A stretch of 64,000 nucleotides of DNA from positions 33,747,501-33,811,500 of the forward strand of contig JAPTOF010000001.1 in NCBI GenBank assembly GCA_028554755.1, read 5' to 3'. The notes under the pieces were generated by a model. It did no database searches, was not told the DNA's origin, and saw only the letters and a list, made by a program, of their open reading frames with translations. Positions 21,902-33,241 of the stretch are shown here, piece by piece. Position numbers and translations under genes: made by a program. Each line of letters opens with the position of its first letter. The first letter of the stretch is position 1. The DNA comes from Cordia subcordata (lineage: Eukaryota > Streptophyta > Magnoliopsida > Boraginales > Cordiaceae).

Positions 21902-22888
21902 TCAGTTATGAGGCCTGGCTTCAGGCTCTGCATCCATGGCCTGACCAGCATACGAGCAGCATCTTCTGCATCCTCCGTGATAGTCGCGGCGGCAACAACC
22001 GTAGCGACAACGTCCACGGCCATAACCACCACGTCCGCCAGGACCACCGCCAGGATAGCCTCCATATCCACCACCAGGGTAGCCACTATAACCGCCGCCG
22101 GGATATTTGGCATCATTTATCCCATTTGTCTCCTCAGCTTGCTTAGCTGCATAATAACACATGCGGTATACGCACGTAAGCTAACGTACCATGCAATAAT
22201 GTGTTAATAGGATTAAGCAAAAGTGAGATGAGAAGGGATAATACAACAAATAGTGTTTATTATTTATAAAAAGTGTCAGTTTAGTCTTATTATTTCAAAA
22301 GTGACTCATTTGGTTCTCAAGTTTGCAAAAAAAAAAAAAAAAAGTTAATTCGATCCCTATTGTTTCTAAAATAATTCATTTAATCCTTGATATTTGCAGA
22401 ACATGTCAAATTTTGTATATATATACATACATATATATATATATATATATTTTCAACTCCATTAATTGGTTATTTCATCATCACATGACCATTTTTAAGG
22501 CTAAAATTGGGTCACGTGACTATATTTAAGGTTAAAGTTGGAATAAATTAGGTCACTTGTGATAAAGGTTGGAGATAAAATTGGATACTTTTGAAACAAT
22601 AAAGACTAAAATAATACTTTCTAAATACATTAGGGGCTATAGATCACTTTTGAAATACTAGAGATTAATTGAACACTTTCTGTAAACAATAGAGACTACT
22701 TGTGAAATTTGTCCAAATGAAAACATCAACTTTTGCCCGGCTTATGAATTATAAAGACCAAGATTAAACTTACTAGTATCAAGTGAAGCAGAAGTCTCCT
22801 CAGCCAAGTCCCTAGCTGCCACCTCTGAGGTGATCATGAGAAGTATAGCCAAGCTCAGGCAAACAGAAACAACTATCTTGCAACCCAT
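21902..22888 (-). CDS. Secreted glycine- and cysteine-rich protein (GRP-B)
   Basis: Two exons (22888-22774 and 22146-21902, donor GTAAGT, acceptor TGCAG) give an open frame of 119 aa. Residues 1-25 are a signal peptide ([20 protein letters not shown], then SEVAA), with cleavage likely before RDLAEE. An acidic spacer follows, then three YPGGG repeats (residues 53-76), a Gly/Arg linker, and a C-terminal domain with the pattern CX3CCX7CX2CC (residues 85-102). This architecture fits the plant class of small glycine-rich proteins with a Cys-rich tail (GRP3-like), which are exported to the cell wall; some bind wall-associated kinases. Binding here is inference. The intron (627 bp) contains a 480-bp MITE absent from the paralogue GRP-A. 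Exon 2 read antisense gives a misleading open frame that is not a gene. Confidence 0.87.
22235..22714. mobile_element. Foldback MITE in the GRP-B intron
   Basis: The left end GGGATAATACAACAAATAGTG and the right end, inverted, GGACAAATTTCACAAGTAGTC, are imperfect inverted repeats that continue inward (GTTTACAGAAAGTGT-like text). The 9-bp flanks AGATGAGAA (22226-22234) and AAATGAAAA (22715-22723) match at 7 of 9, suggesting a decayed Mutator-type duplication. In GRP-A the intron reads straight through this site (AGTGAAATAAGAACATCAAC), giving the empty-site control. A related copy is at 24390-24820. A poly-A run and an (AT)n run lie inside. Confidence 0.75.
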
Positions 22889-22970
22889 TCTTTTATTACT
22901 CGACTTTTATGCTATGCACGTCGGAAATTGTTTTTGAAGAAGGATGAGAAATTCTGAAACCTTGCACTAT

Positions 22971-22980
22971 CTACTTATAG
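22971..22980 (-). promoter_or_regulatory. TATA-like box of GRP-B
   Basis: The minus strand reads CTATAAGTAG about 85-90 bp upstream of the GRP-B start codon, a normal distance for a TATA box and a leader of about 55-60 nt. The region between it and the ATG is well conserved in GRP-A. The Helitron in GRP-A splits the homologous CTATA|AG position. Promoter function is inferred. Confidence 0.5.
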
Positions 22981-24020
22981 AAAGATGAGGAGGAGTTGTT
23001 TTACTATATAAAAGATCAAATGAGTGGTGTCGGCCAATAATTTCGGTGGTTGTTTTTTTTTTTTTCTTTTGTCAGAAATTTGGTTGGGTGTTGAAAATAA
23101 TGGGTGGTTCAAGTTTCAATTCATAGATAGGTGCACTAAAACACTCCACTTGATCTTTTAGATTGTAATGCATTCACACCGGGGTCAACTATATATTACC
23201 TATCTGTGTTCTCTGTGATTTTCTATTGCTAATTAAGACATTAGTTATATTTCATGCATGCATGCTTGCATGGATATTTATGCTTTGAAGACAGAATAAG
23301 GGTCAATAATATCACGTACATACTTTTCCATCTGGGGTGAAACAATTTAATCCAATCTCACGTTTGAGTAGGATAAATTGCTTCTCAATTGCATAAGCAT
23401 CATGTTTCATATACATGATATCATCAAGATTAACTGCGTGATTCTAGTGGTTGATACTATTTCTAAAAATTAAAGTGATAATTTGAATTTAAATTTATTA
23501 AGGATAGGAATTAAGTTGGGTATAAGAGTGTATTTGTCAAAAAGGGTCAACTAATCGGGAATTATTTATAAATTTTTGTCATCGATGATAGTCAACAAGT
23601 CTAACCTTCTTCTACGACTAACAACAGGTGTAGAAGGAAAAATAGAGCTATACAAGCTTTTTCAGCTCAATCTACTAGCTGCATATCATCGTCGACGATG
23701 GAGCACGATGTAGACAATGCTATTTGCACAATGGCGGTAATAACAACTGATAAGGAGGGCCAAACACTCATATAAATAAACTAATTTTAATAACGTTCAA
23801 ATAATTGTAGATATTAGTCAATGCAAGGACTCCTCTAGTATAAGCTAGTTCAGTCTATATATCAACGAGTCAATAAGTGAAATTTTATCAAGTTCGATAG
23901 ATTGTCCCAGCATTTAAGCCAAAAAACAAAAACGTTATATATGATAATTCTTACTTATAATCAAGTAAAACTGGCATATAAGTAATAAAAAAATATTTTG
24001 AAAAAGAAAAGCAGTTACCT
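22981..24020. other. GRP-B upstream region and intergenic DNA
   Basis: Sequence from 22981 to about 23350 aligns with scattered blocks upstream of GRP-A (near 15606-15730 and 16650-16840), marking the far end of the duplicated segment. Beyond 23350 no similarity or gene is seen. A short palindrome around ATCGTCGACGATGG lies at about 23688-23701. Confidence 0.45.
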
Positions 24021-24029
24021 TTCTTTTTT

Positions 24030-24310
24030 TTTTTTTACTTATTTATAAGTTATATAGTTTAACTAGACAAAAGGGCTTTCCTATCCCTAATATTTTTCAA
24101 TACTAATTAATAAAAGGTCCTTTTCATTCATTTTAACTAATATTACTACTTATAATATAAGTACTTATTTATTAAACACATTAATAGTTTATAAACACTT
24201 ATTATCTGATACTGTATAACTTGCTTAGGAGTATCAAAAGTTGTTTATAAATATCAAATACTTATAACCACATTTAAATAAGCAAAGCCAAACTGGCTAT
24301 AAGTTTCCTC
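24030..24310. mobile_element. MITE, CTTATAAG family, diverged
   Basis: The ends carry inverted CTTATTTATAAGTTATA and TATAAGTTTCC/AAGCAAAGCCAAACTGGC motifs. Internal CTTATAA words and the GCAAAGCCAAAC end match copies at 39971-40391, 46950-47074 and 50100-52085. It is strongly diverged and boundaries are approximate. Confidence 0.45.
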
Positions 24311-24389
24311 AATAGCAAGTTATTTGACCTTTCAATTATTCAATATTGAACTTTCTTTTTCAGTTTTGAATTGTTTATTTGGTAAAAAT

Positions 24390-24820
24390 TTTAGAGAGAA
24401 TTCTATAAATGGTCCCTATTATTTACAAAAAGTGTCAATTTAGTCCTTATTATTTCAATAGTGATGCATTTGGTTCTCAATGTTTGGAGAAAAAGCACAA
24501 TTTAGCCGCTATTGTTTCAATAATACCATTTGATCCTTAATATTTACAAGAAATGTCAATTTTCGCAAAAAAAATCAATTTTTATCCCCATTAATTGGAC
24601 ATGTGACCATTACATGAGCTTTTTAATGATAAAATGAGGCCACATGACTGTCTTTAAGGCATGGGGACCAAATTGGTTGCTTTGAAATAATATAAAGTAA
24701 AGTGATACTTTTAAAATATAGTAGGGATCAAAAAGATCACTTTTGAAATAATAGGAACCAAATTGAAATTTTTAGTAAACAATGAGGCCTCTTTATAAAT
24801 TTTTCTAAAATTTTACTTAC
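24390..24820. mobile_element. Foldback MITE, same family as in the GRP-B intron
   Basis: Left text (AATGGTCCCTATTATTTAC, then AAAAAGTGTCAATTTAGTCC) is mirrored on the right, where the inverted strand reads AAAGAGGCCTCATTGTTTAC, then TAAAAATTTCAATTTGGTTCC. The central CCATTAATTGGACATGTGACC matches the copy at 22235-22714. A further fragment of the family lies near 26655-26800. Confidence 0.65.
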
Positions 24821-25601
24821 TCCCTAAGTTTTTTTTTTTTTTTTAATTTTAATGAATTTTCATTTCATTGAGCAAATTTTCCATTTGTCACGTCATTTTA
24901 AAATAGCCAAAAGTTACCACATAAGGACACAGTACTATTTTGACAATTCTTTTTCGGCATTTTGAGTAAGAGAAAATAAGAATAATCCCAGATACTACTC
25001 AAATATATACATCACTTATTCACTTCCTATGCATATATACAATTTGCATAGTAATTTAGATTTTTTTTATTTCTTTCTCTTATATTAATATATCAATTAG
25101 GCAGACAAACGTGTAAATGTGCTACTTAGATGATGAAAATAGACGTACTCGAAATATAGACACAAATACCTGGATATTTTATCATTAAATTTGTGGATTT
25201 AAGCCATTATATTTACAGATAATTTAATCCTAACAAATAATCATTGGGTAAAATAATCCAATCACTCAATTAACCTGTTGTTAAAAAAAGATAGTTTGAC
25301 CCAAGAAGTGGAAAGTAATATATATCTCCAGTATGCATGTCTCGAGTTAGTTAACGTTGGTGCCATGCAAGAAATAAAAAATGCCTTAGCATAAGATATT
25401 TGTAATATTATATAATCCCACTTTGGAGGGAGCAATAAATGAATAAATATAAATAAACTATAGATAAAAAGCTTTGCTCCTCAGTCCTCACTGCATTAAA
25501 TTCTTTTCGAAGGTGATCAAACATTCATTGCTGTTGCAGAATTTCATTATTAAAGTTCATTTGAACAAACAAAGAACCTCTGATAGGTAATAATAATAAT
25601 C

Positions 25602-25643
<42 letters not shown>

Positions 25644-26654
25644 TTCTTGTAGATTAATTAAATATATATTTCTACATAAAAGGAGAGTTCACATGTGCCG
25701 ACACACTTGAAGTATCAAGACATGTCCCCCCATAGCTTTTCCCTAGTAAATTCTGCTACTTCCTGATTTGCATGCAGCACTGGAACTTCTCACATATTAA
25801 TCTGTCTGGAGATTCAGTGCCATCTCCTGTCAGCAAGTTGAAATATCACCACAAAAATCATTGAGGAAAGTAGGACCACACACGCATCAGAAACATGGGC
25901 GCTTTCAAATGAGATCATCTCCATCCCCACAACTGTCTCGTTTTTGCGTCGTAAATTTTTTCCTTCTTTTTTTTTTTTTTTGGTTTGAATAAACATTTCA
26001 TTCCAAAACAAAGAAACCTGAAAAATTCTCAGCCAATGCCACTACTGCCTGAATCATAAATGAGAAGATTTATTAGAAACTCAATTTACAAGCAAGCAAT
26101 TCTTAAATCGAGCTTTAGCCACCTAGGCGCAGGCCTTGTTAACAGTCTTTTAACTGCACTTCAAAAAGAATATCCAGCGAAAATTTTTTAATATCCTCCA
26201 CAATTAGATAGGCTCATCAATGAAGTGAAGCTCTAGGAGAATCAATTGCTAATTACCTTTGCGTCGCTCTCAATTATGACCCTTCCGTTTTCACATACTA
26301 ATTTAGCAAATCTTTTTTCTATTTCTTTCTTCTTTTGGTATAACAACTAAGAACATGTGCATATAGAATTTAATAAATACGTGACACAAAAGGTTAATAA
26401 CAAACAATATAATGCTCTAAAAGGAGGAACGAAATGATTGAGATAACTCATGACTCCAATGACCAATGTATACAATAAAAGTAAATAAATAATGTATAGA
26501 CCAACATAGGAATTCCTGGGCCTCAAATGCTTGGGCTGCCATAATTTGTGAAAGCTAGGATTACCAAATAGGGCGGCTTAAACATGGGTTAGGCCAAACT
26601 TTGGGCCAACTAGCCCACTAGTCGGTACTTAAAAATATGATAATACTTACCATA
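24821..26654. other. Intergenic, AAT microsatellite, no gene assigned
   Basis: An (AAT)n tract lies at about 25588-25640. The minus-strand frame at 25814-26011 (65 aa) and eroded frames near 26100-26260 could be relics of a LINE RNase H region (a LLTRPAPRW-like stretch), but the resemblance is too weak to call. Nothing else is recognised. Confidence 0.35.
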
Positions 26655-26905
26655 TAAAAACATTGGATTAATTATACAAATGGTTCCTATTGTTGTCATG
26701 CTTTTTCATGTTGTTCCCATTGTTTCAAATTCAAACTTAATCCATTGTTTTGAAAAGATAGTAAAATTAGTTTTCATTGTTTAGAACTTTTCATATTAAT
26801 GAATTGTGTTATGTGATATATTTGTATATAATTATAATTTGTCATGAGGAGGGAGCTTATATTGAGCACCTGCAGGTGCACGTTACAACATGCACCTGCA
26901 GGCTA
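26655..26905. repeat. MITE fragment followed by a GC-richer inverted repeat
   Basis: The stretch 26655-26800 carries words of the GGTCCCTATTGTTT MITE family. At 26865-26904, GCACCTGCAGGTGC and ATGCACCTGCAGG are inverted around a short spacer (ACGTTACAAC). Each arm contains the palindrome CCTGCAGG, so the DNA could fold into a stable hairpin. Confidence 0.6.
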
Positions 26906-27299
26906 TGTATTTTATGCATTGTATAAGTGTTTCTTCCTTTTTTTTTTTTGTGCTTACAATTCTCTCCTCTCACTTCTTTATCGTAACATATCCAATTCAA
27001 ACCTAAATTTCACAGACCCTAACTATACTTGTTCAATTCAATTTTTTCAATAACTAAACAAATACTATAAATCAAAATCGTAGATTAAATCTAATAAAAT
27101 GATGGAAGCAACAACATTTAAAAGATTTGAAAACATCAAATCGAAAGCAACAACATCCAAAAGATTTTAAAACATCAAATCTAAAGTAACAACATGCTAA
27201 GAAATCGAAGCAAAACTAAAACTGAATTTATGTATATGCTTATGCGTTTCTACTGATATATTAAATGCAAATGCAACCAATTTCAATTATAAATAGATA

Positions 27300-27770
27300 T
27301 TTTGATGAATAATATACTACTGAATAAACAATAATAGTCTACAGAATAAACTCCTATAAAATACTAAACAAACAATAACATGCTATTACTAGTGAATAAA
27401 TAATAATAACCTACTGAACAAACAATTATAGAATAGTAAACAAACAATAATAGGTTACAGAACAAATAGTTATAGAGTACCGAATAAACAATAATAGATT
27501 ACAAACTACTGAACAAACAGTTATAGAACACTGAACAAACAATAATAGGTTACAGACTACTGAACAAACAGTTATAAAATACTGAATAAACAAATATGAA
27601 ACATTGACAAATAATAATTATCTACTGAAGAAACAATTATGGAATACTGAACAAATAATAATAGGCTACTGAACAAATAGTTATAGAACACTAAACAGGC
27701 AATAATAGATTACAAAACAAACTGTTATAGAAAACTGACCAAACAATAATAGACTATTGAATAAATACCA
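27300..27770. repeat. Degenerate minisatellite, period about 40-45 bp
   Basis: Around ten units combine AATAATAGGTTACAGA(CTA), CTGAACAAACAGTTATAGAA and (TA)CTGAATAAAC in varying order. A tight (AT)n microsatellite (27781-27814) follows. Units differ by indels and substitutions. Confidence 0.7.
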
Positions 27771-27778
27771 ATCCTTCA

Positions 27779-27817
<39 letters not shown>

Positions 27818-27964
27818 ACAATCATCAGAACCAATTGTTACAGAGATGCAACCTATTAATCAATTGCATTCACCACCATTTCTCGATATCAAATCAATAA
27901 ATTGTTAGTAATATCAAACCATCAACTTATTACCAATATTAAAAAAGATAATATTAACACAAAT

Positions 27965-28130
27965 CAACTATCAAAACAGAGAAATAGAGAAAGAGAGAAA
28001 ATAGAAAAAAGAGAAAGAGAGAAAAAAGGTGACGTACAGAGAGAGAGAGAGAATAGAAACGTATAGAGAGAGAGATAGAAGAGATGTATAGAGAGAGAGA
28101 TAGGAGAGATGTAGTGAGAAAGAGAATACA
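27965..28130. repeat. GA-rich simple repeat
   Basis: The plus strand is almost all AGAGAG, GAAAGAGAG and AGAGAGAGATAG words. It produces long spurious serine/leucine-rich open frames on the minus strand that should not be taken as genes. Confidence 0.85.
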
Positions 28131-29021
28131 GAAATTGAGATTTAAAGAGACAAGTGCCTCTTCGTTTTTTTTTAAGATGTATATATATAAGAATGTGTGT
28201 TGACATACTTGAAGGACCACATAAATAAAGGTACACTTTATAATTTGTCGTCACGAGGATATTGATGTGTCCAATGATAAATAATAAAGAAAATCAAGTT
28301 ATGGATTTGGACATATTAAGTGTGATAGTTGCTAGAGTACTTGCAATTGTTGCATAATTTATACATACCACAATAAGGTGCCTCGGAGAGATTCAATTCT
28401 TCAAGGAAATGACTATGTTTTAGCAATTTTAGGGGCATGATATCATATGCTACAAGTGGTTTAGGATGAACAAATTTTGTTTTAGATTATTTTTTCATGC
28501 ATTAGAATCAAAGTATGGTTTACTACCTAGTACAAGAATAGATGTCGTGGTTATAGTTGGTGTATTTCTAGGGCTCGTTTTGGTTGATATTTGTAGAAGT
28601 GATTTTTTTTTTTTTTTTGTAGAGTTTTCTATTGTAGAGCTTTATATAGTAGCAAGAGTTGTTTTGTGCTTGAACCCACTGAGAAGTACTTTTTAAACTA
28701 CAATAATCATTTGGATAATAAACTATAAAAGCATTTTTTTTTCAAACAAATTACCAAAAAGGGGCATGTAGAGCACTTTTAAAGATTGGCATTTGAATAA
28801 AATAGCAACTATCATAAATAAGTTGTTATCATAAAAAATGAATTGTTAAGTTTTAATTTTCTTTTTAGTTTATCACACATATTTGATCTTTAATTTTGAG
28901 AAAATGATTTGTATTACAAATATAAATATTTTGCTTGAAAAATGAACCTAAATAGGAAAGGTGAGAAAAATAAATTAATGTCTATTTTTTATTTTTTTAT
29001 TTTTCATGGTACAAAGATCAC

Positions 29022-29070
<49 letters not shown>

Positions 29071-29929
29071 GTGTGTATATATACATACATATATAAATAC
29101 ACACACACACATGCACATATATATACGTATATATATAGGGAAAACAAAAAATCGATCCAATTACTTGTCTAGTATCAAATGAAAAATTCAAACTCATATC
29201 CAATTTTGAAACACCAAAGTACTATTCAAACACAAATGAATTTGAGACTCCAAAAAGGAAAGGAAAACATAATCCGATTACATGTTACAGGATATGACAA
29301 TGTTCACTTAACACCACATTCTACAATATTATTGATGCACTCGACCAAGTAATTCATCTCTAATATAATCTCTTGTTTGCCCCATCATTAATATTTTCTG
29401 AAATTGGCTTTTCCCTTACTTGATTTGACACTTATTCATTATCATTAATGCTCTCTCTTTGACCTCCAACTTAAATAAACCTTTTAACGTTTAAGAATAA
29501 TTCTATTAGATGAATCCTCTCTTCTTATACAATTGGGATGAGTATGAATAATGATAACTACAAGTCAGTCAAATTTTTCACCTTCCTTTGCAAACTCCAA
29601 CAGTTCTTGCTCCTTAAACTTGAATAATGATAATTAAACAATCCATTCCGTGATCTAAAAGTTAGGGCTAACATAAATTATGGAATTCCATGATTTGAAA
29701 GTTAGGGTTAACATAATTTGTGAAAGATGATATCTCATGTTTTTATGCGGACTTAGATATCCCTTAAAAGTTGGATATCAACTCTATAAGGTAATATGTA
29801 CATGTAAATGAAATAGAACAGATTAAATACAATGTCATATATCAATATCGATAAATCAAGTAAAAGCAATTTTGAATATGGCTAACTCATGTGGACGATG
29901 AAACTATAGTTCTAGCTTCCAAAGAATAT
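28131..29929. other. Intergenic with AT microsatellite
   Basis: No gene is recognised. An (AT)n run (about 29022-29066) adjoins (GT)n, (CATA)n and (CA)n runs to 29140. A 38-bp direct duplication with TTAGGGCTAACATAA-like text lies at 29647-29722. The GGGCTCGTTTTGG at about 28570 looks like a MITE terminus whose partner was not located. Confidence 0.45.
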
Positions 29930-30480
29930 CAAAAAAATTCATGCATCATTGGTTGAACCCTCCTAACCTATCAATATAAATGCGAAACACATGTTAGAGT
30001 TAGATTTAGCCAAAACATTTACACTAGTATATCCCTTTTTACAAGTGAACAGTGTCTTTTTATTTTTGAAAAATGAACAACAATGAGTGCCATCGATAGC
30101 TCCTATGCCATCCTTAAACCATGGCCAATGTATTAAATTACCTTCAAAGAATGTTTGAGTATCTGTAGACAAACAATCAAATGGCCTAATATATTCATTT
30201 CCTAACATTCTTACAACTTTCAACACCCTATGAAGTTGCCTTCATACAGTATCTCTAGAAGACATCTCCCTTTAAGATCCCTAGAAGCTCCATGATCCAT
30301 CATGTATAAAAACATAACTACTACTTATCTAATCCAACTCATTTTGTGTGAAACAACCCGTATTTTCAAGTGCTCTACTAACTTTCGAAAAACGTGTTTC
30401 CTCATTCGAAAATACTAACAAAAAAGCATCCCTCTCTTCAATTCTTCTACCCATCTTTGTCATGTAAGAGTTGATGTTTT
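29930..30480 (-). pseudogene. PIF/Harbinger transposase (DDE_4) remnant
   Basis: A minus-strand frame (30226-29963) reads EYIRPFD, then WFKDGIGAIDGTHCCSFF, KKGYTSVNVLA and CFAFILIG. It continues after a stop as EGSTND. These are the conserved blocks of Harbinger-type transposases, including the first catalytic Asp in GAIDGTH and a GWEGSAHD-like block in which W has become a stop. The upstream part (to about 30480) continues with stops. The frame is broken and the catalytic C-terminus is missing. Confidence 0.75.
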
Positions 30481-30679
30481 TTTTTCTCCTTTAATACAGA
30501 AAGCAAATAACAGTTTGTAACTGTTGTAGTGGCTACTCTACTTGCTATTTTGAGTTAAACTTTATTCACACTTGCAACTTGGTTTACATTTTTAGAACTT
30601 TCAAAATCCATGTTTGAAGTATCAATCATCCTATGTAAATAAACATAAAGAAATGCTTCAATTACAAATACTTATTTCA

Positions 30680-31099
30680 TTAAAACACATGATAAAAAGA
30701 CAAATATTTCATTTCCATATTCATATCGAAGTAAAATGTTATACAATCTACACAGGTTCTATAGATAAAATAAACGAAAAATATTAATGATAAAAAAATT
30801 GTCCAATTAGATAAAAGTACATCAGCATCGATCTGCATCTTCATTCTTGAAGCTCTAAGGTCAAGATCATTTTTCAAAAAATGAACGAATGCCTCCCTAT
30901 GTTTTTTCTTGACCCAGAATCTAGAAGCCAAAAAGTAATGAGAATTGTCGTTTCCTAAACCAATGACCTCATTCAACATGCCCAAATATCTATCTATGCT
31001 ATAACGATGATTAGGAACAGGTCTAGTCACCATAGTTTGAGACATTTGGTCTATCCTAATAGGGACCCAAACAAGAGACTCCTGAAGTTTTTTCGCCAT
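30680..31099 (-). pseudogene. Myb/SANT-like protein of a Harbinger element
   Basis: This 139-codon minus-strand frame (MAKKLQESLVWVPIRIDQM, then RPVPNHRYSIDRYLGMLNEV, AFVHFLKNDLDLRASRMKM) resembles the C-terminal part of the Myb/SANT-like ORF1 proteins of plant PIF/Harbinger elements, including L10-interacting MYB types. In these elements ORF1 brings the transposase to DNA. It lies just upstream of the transposase relic in the same orientation, as in intact elements. The N-terminal Myb domain is not visible. Assignment is moderate. Confidence 0.45.
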
Positions 31100-31285
31100 G
31101 GAGCCCCTATCACGCCCCCGAGCCCAGACCCTCCGTAAATGAGATTAGTGTTGTAGGTATAATAAATAACTACTTGAGCTCTCAAATCAACTGATCCAAG
31201 ACAAGTCTCAAGTCACACCTATAAGTCAATGTGGGACATTCCAGATCGAGTGTTGTTTTCTTATTAGACCATTACTGAGGGCATC

Positions 31286-31990
31286 TCAGCCATCATGTGT
31301 TGGCACAGTATCATTTTGTTCATTTCTGACGTCGACACATAAAGGGTATGTATCATGAGGATTTAGTGAGTTGTTAGACTGGATGGTTGGCGAGTTGGAC
31401 AGTGAAGCAATGTGAGGTTTAGGAGTAAAGGCACCTTGTATGGCAATAAGCAAAGGTGAGATGTCATCGGCAAAAAGTGGTTTAATTAGACTATGATTTG
31501 GTTGTGGTGATGCGTTCGACAATGACCATGACTTTAATAAATAATGATTGAGATTATCACTGGTCACCACATATTTCTAAAGATTTAGCTGAAAACTAGT
31601 TCTCAACAAATTTAACATGCTGACAAATGTAATACGTGTGATCAAGTGGTTCAAAGCATATATAGGCATGATTGGCATTAGAGTACCTTAGGAAAATACA
31701 AGGTTGTAATTTATATAAAGCTTGTGTTGAGAATATGATCGTAGCCACGAGTAGCATAAACAACTTAAAATACGCATAGTTGAGTTACCTCGGTTCAATA
31801 TTGAATAGTTTGTCAAATGGTGGAATATTTTAAAGTAAATGAGTAGAAAGTTTATTTATTTAGGAAAATGCAGTTTGATATAAATGTCACCAAAAGAAAA
31901 CTAATAAAAAGGCTTTGTAGAAGGGATAAACCTGTTCCAACAGAATGGCTGTTACGTCGTTCAGCTGTGGCCACATGCTTAAGGGTTTAA
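31286..31990 (-). mobile_element. Ty1/copia integrase C-terminal remnant
   Basis: The minus strand, read across several frameshifts, gives CFGCLCY-like text (RILSCLCYSWLRSYSQHKL), then a P-IFLGYP-equivalent, HAYICF-like and DHxYYxCRHVKF-like blocks, followed by a Ser/Pro-rich tail (31570-31286, MVTSDNLNHYLLKSWSLSNA). These occur in this order at the end of copia integrase. Stops and frameshifts are common, and no LTRs could be paired. Confidence 0.6.
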
Positions 31991-33241
31991 GGGGCGAAAC
32001 GAGCTGTTGGATGCCATTTTGTTGAAAAACAGTGTGAAGTCTCTTAGACTATGTCGTACCATCCGAGTAGACAGCTGAAGGATAAACAACTGCTATTCTC
32101 GAGAATTTACCAAGAAGAAATCCTATGGGTCTTTGGACTCTTGGCGAGAAGAAATGAGAAAACCTAAAATATTCCTACTCGTACAAAAAAGTCCTATGGT
32201 TTATAACTCTTCTTCATATAGTAATTCGACCTATTGCTCTGCATCCACCCAACACAACAAACCTCTAGATCTATCTTAGAATGTTGTTCACATTGCCTTG
32301 TCAAGGAAGCTAAGATCGATGTCGGATGATAAAAACAAGGGCTAAAGGTGGATGTAGTAAGAGAGAAGCAAAATCAAGCATCATAGTAGCATTTCTTCAT
32401 GTAGATTATGTCAAATTCCCTTGTTAAACTTCTAACATACAACAGTTATAAATGGACACTGCCACCAAAAGGGAGATCGAACAACCAGACAATCGATACC
32501 CTAAGCAGCAATCCAGCTGCCCTCATACATAATACATCACTTCTAGCGACGCTCTGGTTACTCTCATACACAGCCCACCACGCACACTCTGCACACTCCT
32601 ATCACAGTTGATTTGGCAACCTTCTTTATATCTTGCCTTCCACTCATATTACCGCTCAACCACTAACTTGAGTGTCGAAGTGTTTTTAGCCGGCAGTACA
32701 CCAGTATTAAGGACTCATCCAATCTCTTGCCTTCTGATCTTGCACGTTACTGGTGCCCCAAAATTCGATATTATAGAGTTGAATGTCTACACTAATGTAA
32801 ATACACTAGCTCGTTACAAGTATTTGCATTTGAAGTTCATTTTCCCAAAAAGAAAAAGAAAAAAGAAGTAACAACTTGAATTTAGGGGAAGATCCTAATC
32901 TAAAAGATTGGTCTATTGAAAGAAGCCTTTGGATCTTAAGAGCCACTCATAAAAAAGTGTAATCTCGAATGAGAGAGATTATTACATTTTACCCGTTTAA
33001 AGGACTATGTCCACTTTGGGTAAACTTATAGATAATGGCCAAACAGTAGCTCTTTTCCTTTTTGGTCACCTACAATTTGGAGTGGTACTTTACCACGTCT
33101 TAGTTTACCTATAATCTCGTCTCGGTGCAATCCACTCATAATGAAAGCATAAGGACAACAACCGAAGCCCAAGTGAAGAATATAACCCAAACGACTCGTG
33201 TGATAGAGGGAAGAACTGTTTACATTTAACCGTTTACTAAT
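31991..33241. other. Intergenic, transposon-like debris
   Basis: No gene is supported. The sequence is less AT-rich than its surroundings, and plus-strand open frames (32408-32611, 32608-32871) encode nothing recognisable. It is probably part of the adjoining retroelements. Confidence 0.3.

Noticed and set aside
21844..22207. Open frames of 90 and 115 codons overlapping GRP-B exon 2
   Set aside because: They are out-of-frame and antisense readings of the glycine codons, giving Val/Ala/Thr-rich text. The spliced GRP-B frame explains the region.
25814..26260. Possible LINE RNase H or small gene on the minus strand
   Set aside because: Only scattered residues fit and the frame is interrupted; support is too weak for a call.
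27954..28254. Two Ser/Leu-rich minus-strand frames of 88 and 96 codons
   Set aside because: They are translations of a GA-rich simple repeat.
28942..29203. Frames encoding long YIYIYI runs
   Set aside because: Translation of (AT)n and (CA)n microsatellites.
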